Shown one piece after another: positions 60,600-64,000 of a stretch of 64,000 bases of DNA; the first letter of the stretch is position 1, and each line of letters starts with the position of its first letter. The stretch is from Podaxis mareebaensis (Eukaryota > Basidiomycota > Agaricomycetes > Agaricales > Agaricaceae). The notes beneath the pieces are model-generated. The model did no database searches. It had not been told where the DNA came from and was given only the letters and a program-made list of their open reading frames with translations. The translations under genes and the position numbers were made by a program. The DNA lies in contig JAEUWP010000288.1 of NCBI GenBank assembly GCA_018524725.1, positions 62,001 to 126,000 of the forward strand, given 5' to 3'.

Positions 60600-63500
60600 A
60601 GTTCAAAAGAATTCAATGCCTAATGAAGGCAAGAAGAAATTAAACTTCTGCGTGTCGAGATTCTTAGTTAATAAATCCACAGGATTTTCAGTTCCTTTAA
60701 TATTATATAAGAGGAATTTTTTGTCCTCAAGTAAATTGCAGATATAGTGATACTTAATGTCCACATGTTTTGAATGTTTTTCAGTAACCGGATTTTTGGC
60801 CCAAAATACTGAACCTCAGTTATCACTGAATAAGTGTGGTTTTTTAATCTGTTCAGGATTAATGCTGATTTCAGTGAGTAGGTTAACTGTCCACTCAATT
60901 TGACAACTAGCATCTGACAAAGCCATGTATTTGGCTTCAGTCGATGATAAGGCAACAGTCTTCTGGCACTGTGATAGCCATGAAGCAGCTGCTCTGGCTA
61001 TTCTAATAAAGAAGCCAGTGACCGATTTTCTGGTTTCTGGATCTTGTGCCCAATCTGAGTCAGAGAACACATTGATTCCTTCATTTGTTTGTCCATCATA
61101 GACAATGGCATATTTAGATGTGCCATGAAGGTATCATAAAGTATGTAAGCTGGCTTTATAGTGTTCCCATGATGGATTTGTCATTTGTTGGGATAACTTG
61201 ATGACTGCGAAGGCAATATCAGGACGTGATCCGATCATCAAGTACATCAAAGATCCAACCAATTGTTGGTATTTCTGCCTAAAATCAGCAGATGCCTCAT
61301 TTTGTGCTGTAGTAAAGATGAAGTCTCTTGGCAATGGAGTATTTTCGGCTTTCTCAACCATATTGAAATGTTCTAAAACCTTATTAAGGTAAGGTTGTTG
61401 ATCAATCATGATGAAAAGATTATCACAGTCTCGTGTGATATGCATTCCAAGGAACTTGGTGAGTTCACCTAGGAATCGACATTCCCATTTTTCCATGAAT
61501 GCTTCTATCTTTCAATGAAGAACTTTTGATCCATGCAGTCCTAAGAAAGCCGCATCATCCACATAAAGTAGTGTGATGATAAGAGATTTCTCTCATGTAT
61601 TATAATAATAATAGACTCCAGCATCAAGTGATGCACATTTGAAGCCTAATTCTTTCATCAAATTTGTAACTTCAAGCCACCATTGTTGGCCAGCTTGTTT
61701 GAGACCATATAAGGCATGTTTTAGATGCCATACTTTGGTTTCTTGTCCTTTTTGGACAAAACCTTCTGGTTGTCGCATGTATATTTCTTCCTTAAGGTGT
61801 CCATAGAGATAAGCAGTCTTTACATCAAGACCAAACATATCCCAGTCCTCGAGGGCAGCTATTGCAAATAGCAATCGTGCAGTCTTGTACCAGACAACAG
61901 GAGAGAAGAGTTCATTGAAGTCAATACCTTCAATTTGTGAGAACCCTTGTGCAACTAATCAAGATCTGAATCTGCCATCAGATTTCGGAGTGAATACCCA
62001 TTGATTACCAATTGCTTTTCTTCCTTTTGGAAGTTCAACAAGTTCATAAACTTGTCGTTTCTTTAACGCATCTATTTCTTCAAGACAAGCATTATACCAC
62101 TTATCATGGATCTCCTTAGGGAGTTTAGCTAAGTCTTTGAATATTTTAGGGGTATATGATGCATCAATTTTGTTTGTGAAAAGAAAATTGATGAACTGTA
62201 CTCCTCCTTCTTTGCATAACTTATTCACGTGATGTACCATCATTAGTTCCATCGACGTAGAAGTTTGTGAAGAATCAAGCATGTGTTCATCAGGTGGCAT
62301 TTCATTTTCAACATCAGGAAGTGCTACTGGGCTTTGTTTGCGAATACACTTTAGTAATGGTTCTCCTTTAGGAGGTATCCATTCAAAGCCTCGATAATTG
62401 CATAGTACTTTTGCCGGATGTTGATCTCCATATATATTTCCAGGTTTAGAAGGAACCCTACATTCTCTTTGAGGATGTTGATTAGAAGGAGCTTGCCATT
62501 GTTGCATCCATGGCAGAGAAGCAGCTTGACATTTTTGAGCAGGTTTCATAGGGGAAAACCTGGAAGACATTGTAGCTGGACCATGTGGTACTTCACTTTC
62601 AGAAGTCCTAGGTCTAGGGCTATTTGATGATTCCCTAATTGGAGGATCATCACCATGATTCTCATGATCTTCTAATCTTGGTGACTGAGGAACTGGGGGA
62701 GAGGCCGTGTAAGGTCTATCATCACCTTGTTCTTCGAAGTCATCCAAATATGGAGATGAATCTTGATTTTCATTTGGATCAGTGCTTAGCACAGGCAAAT
62801 GTCTTTCTAGATCAGGATAATCTTTAGGATCAGTGTATTCTAAATCAGAATCATGGTCTTCTTGTGGAAGGTCATGTTGGCTGTCCTTATCATTCTCACT
62901 ATCATCTATATCTGGAGTTCCATTCCAATATCTAGGATCTGGACTGGATGAAGAGGACAATGGTGGCATTGGAGCCAAAGGTCGTTCTGGAGGTGGTGAC
63001 CTCGAGTTATCCCATCTAGGGTAAATTATTACCTCACTTTGTGGTGTAGGAGTTCTTGAAGAAACACTATGATTACCACTTGATCTATGTTTCTTTTCAG
63101 AACATTTAGGGAAGAATTGTTCATCAAATATAGCTGTAGGTGTGATGTAAAGCACATTGCCTTGTAGATGATGCATGAATAATAATTCTTCCGGTCTGAT
63201 GAATATCCCAGAAATATCATTAATTCCAATTTAGGGGATAGTTTATCTTTTCAGACTTCTTTGGGTAAGAATGTGTAAGCACCACATCCAAAGGTTCTGA
63301 ATTTAGAAACATCAGGTCTGACACCTGTTAAAACTTCTTGAGGGGTTTTCCAATCTAAGCATGACATAGGAGTGCAATTGTAAAGATAACAGGCTGTATC
63401 AATCACAAATTCCCACCAACCATCTGGAATACAAGCATGATGCTGCATGGCTTCTGCTTTATCCATTAATGTTCAGTTGAGGCGTTCTGCTCTACCATTT

Positions 63501-64000
63501 TGTTGGTGAGCATGTGGAGCGCTAGTCACATGGATAATCCCTTGAGAGCATAAGAGAGCTTGTAAGCTTTCTTGGACATATTCTCCTCCTCGATCTGTAT
63601 GCAAGAACTTTACTGGACCGCTGATATGTTTCTTGACTAAGGTCAAGAAGTTCTTCATAATCATAGGAGCTTCAGATTTTTTATGAAGTAAATGAATCCA
63701 AGTGTTTGAGAAGTTGTCTAAAATAGTCATTATCCATTTATATTTTCGGTAACTGACTTTAGGCATTTCTAAAAGATCTGAATGGATTCTTTCTAAAGGC
63801 CTTGACACTCTTTTGAAGTTTACATTAAAGCTTTTCTGATGCATCTTTCCCATAGCACAACCTTCACATGGTTTCATGCTATTTTTAGGGATGTCAACAT
63901 TAGGAAAGCTGATCATACTTATCTCAAAATGTTTGAGGATGCGATCTGATGGGTGTCCCATCCTATTATGGAGGATGTTGTACCCTGGTACTGTACTAGT
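60600..64000 (-). mobile_element. Copia (Ty1-like) retrotransposon pol, decayed, runs off the right edge
   Basis: Minus strand, in Copia order. GAG-pre-integrase MGHPSDRILKHF and CEGCAMGKMH (63961 onward). Integrase core with HSDLLEMP, LDNFSNTWI, HTDRGGEYVQ and PHAHQQNGRAERLN. Acidic/Pro linker (63176-62300). Reverse transcriptase: NQWVFTPKSDGRF, LVAQGFSQIEGIDF, LDVKTAYLYGHLKEEIYM, YGLKQAGQQWW, LLYVDDAAF. RNase H: VFSDSDWAQDPETRKSVTG and SSTEAKYMALSD (61070-60816). Seven in-frame stops, all TGA, lie near 63470, 63248, 61956, 61590, 61515, 61131 and 60813. There is one frameshift near 63180. Catalytic YVDD is intact. The gag, protease and 5' LTR are outside the window. CG depletion is milder here than left of 60 kb. 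Confidence 0.9.

Noticed and set aside
52812..63961. Idea that TGA is decoded as an amino acid in these elements
   Set aside because: Host genes in the same window end with TGA as well as TAG and TAA, and the elements' TGA positions are explained by CpG deamination.

Overview
The window looks like the nuclear genome of a mushroom-forming basidiomycete (Agaricomycetes). Genes are split by many short introns of about 50-70 bp with GT..AG ends, there are microexons, and the proteins (GH76, GH10 xylanase, fungal Aro8-type aminotransferase, CaMKK-type kinase, DUF6533-like membrane proteins, F-box protein) are typical of that group. There is no CRISPR array, operon, rRNA gene or recognisable tRNA gene.

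The left two thirds (about 1.4-44.8 kb) is gene-bearing euchromatin. In order: a four-zinc-knuckle protein (-), an F-box protein (+), galactokinase (+, with an 8-nt microexon), a DUF6533-like multi-pass protein (+), a small LYLAGF protein (-), an APH-fold phosphotransferase (-), two MITEs with 8-bp target duplications, a second LYLAGF protein whose start codon is probably split by an intron (+), a truncated DUF6533-like copy beside a galactokinase fragment, GH76 (-), a third DUF6533-like copy (+), GH10 xylanase (-), an aromatic/2-aminoadipate-type aminotransferase (+), a 52-residue cysteine protein (+), a CaMKK-like kinase (+) and an MDR oxidoreductase (-).

The right third (about 44.8-64 kb) is a nested retrotransposon block. 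A decayed Gypsy element (gag in pieces, with two LTR-like direct repeats beside it) is interrupted by a full-length Tad1-like LINE of 6,875 bp with a perfect 15-bp target duplication. A 5'-truncated relative of that LINE lies at 48 kb, and a Copia element runs off the right edge. From about 44.8 to 60 kb the DNA is almost free of CpG. Nearly all stops that break the LINE and Copia frames are TGA, mostly where arginine would be expected, which fits deamination of methylated CGA codons.

A pair of decayed host genes, Lon protease followed by a class II DnaJ, occurs twice: at the left edge (140-1363, +) and inside the CpG-poor block (47345-45060, -). Both copies keep intron positions, so they are not processed retrocopies. 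Together with the galactokinase fragment and the three DUF6533-like copies they show repeated segmental duplication followed by decay. The carbohydrate genes (GAL1, GH76, GH10) lie within about 21 kb but show no sign of co-regulation in the sequence. Exon coordinates were derived by eye from splice consensus and reading-frame closure.
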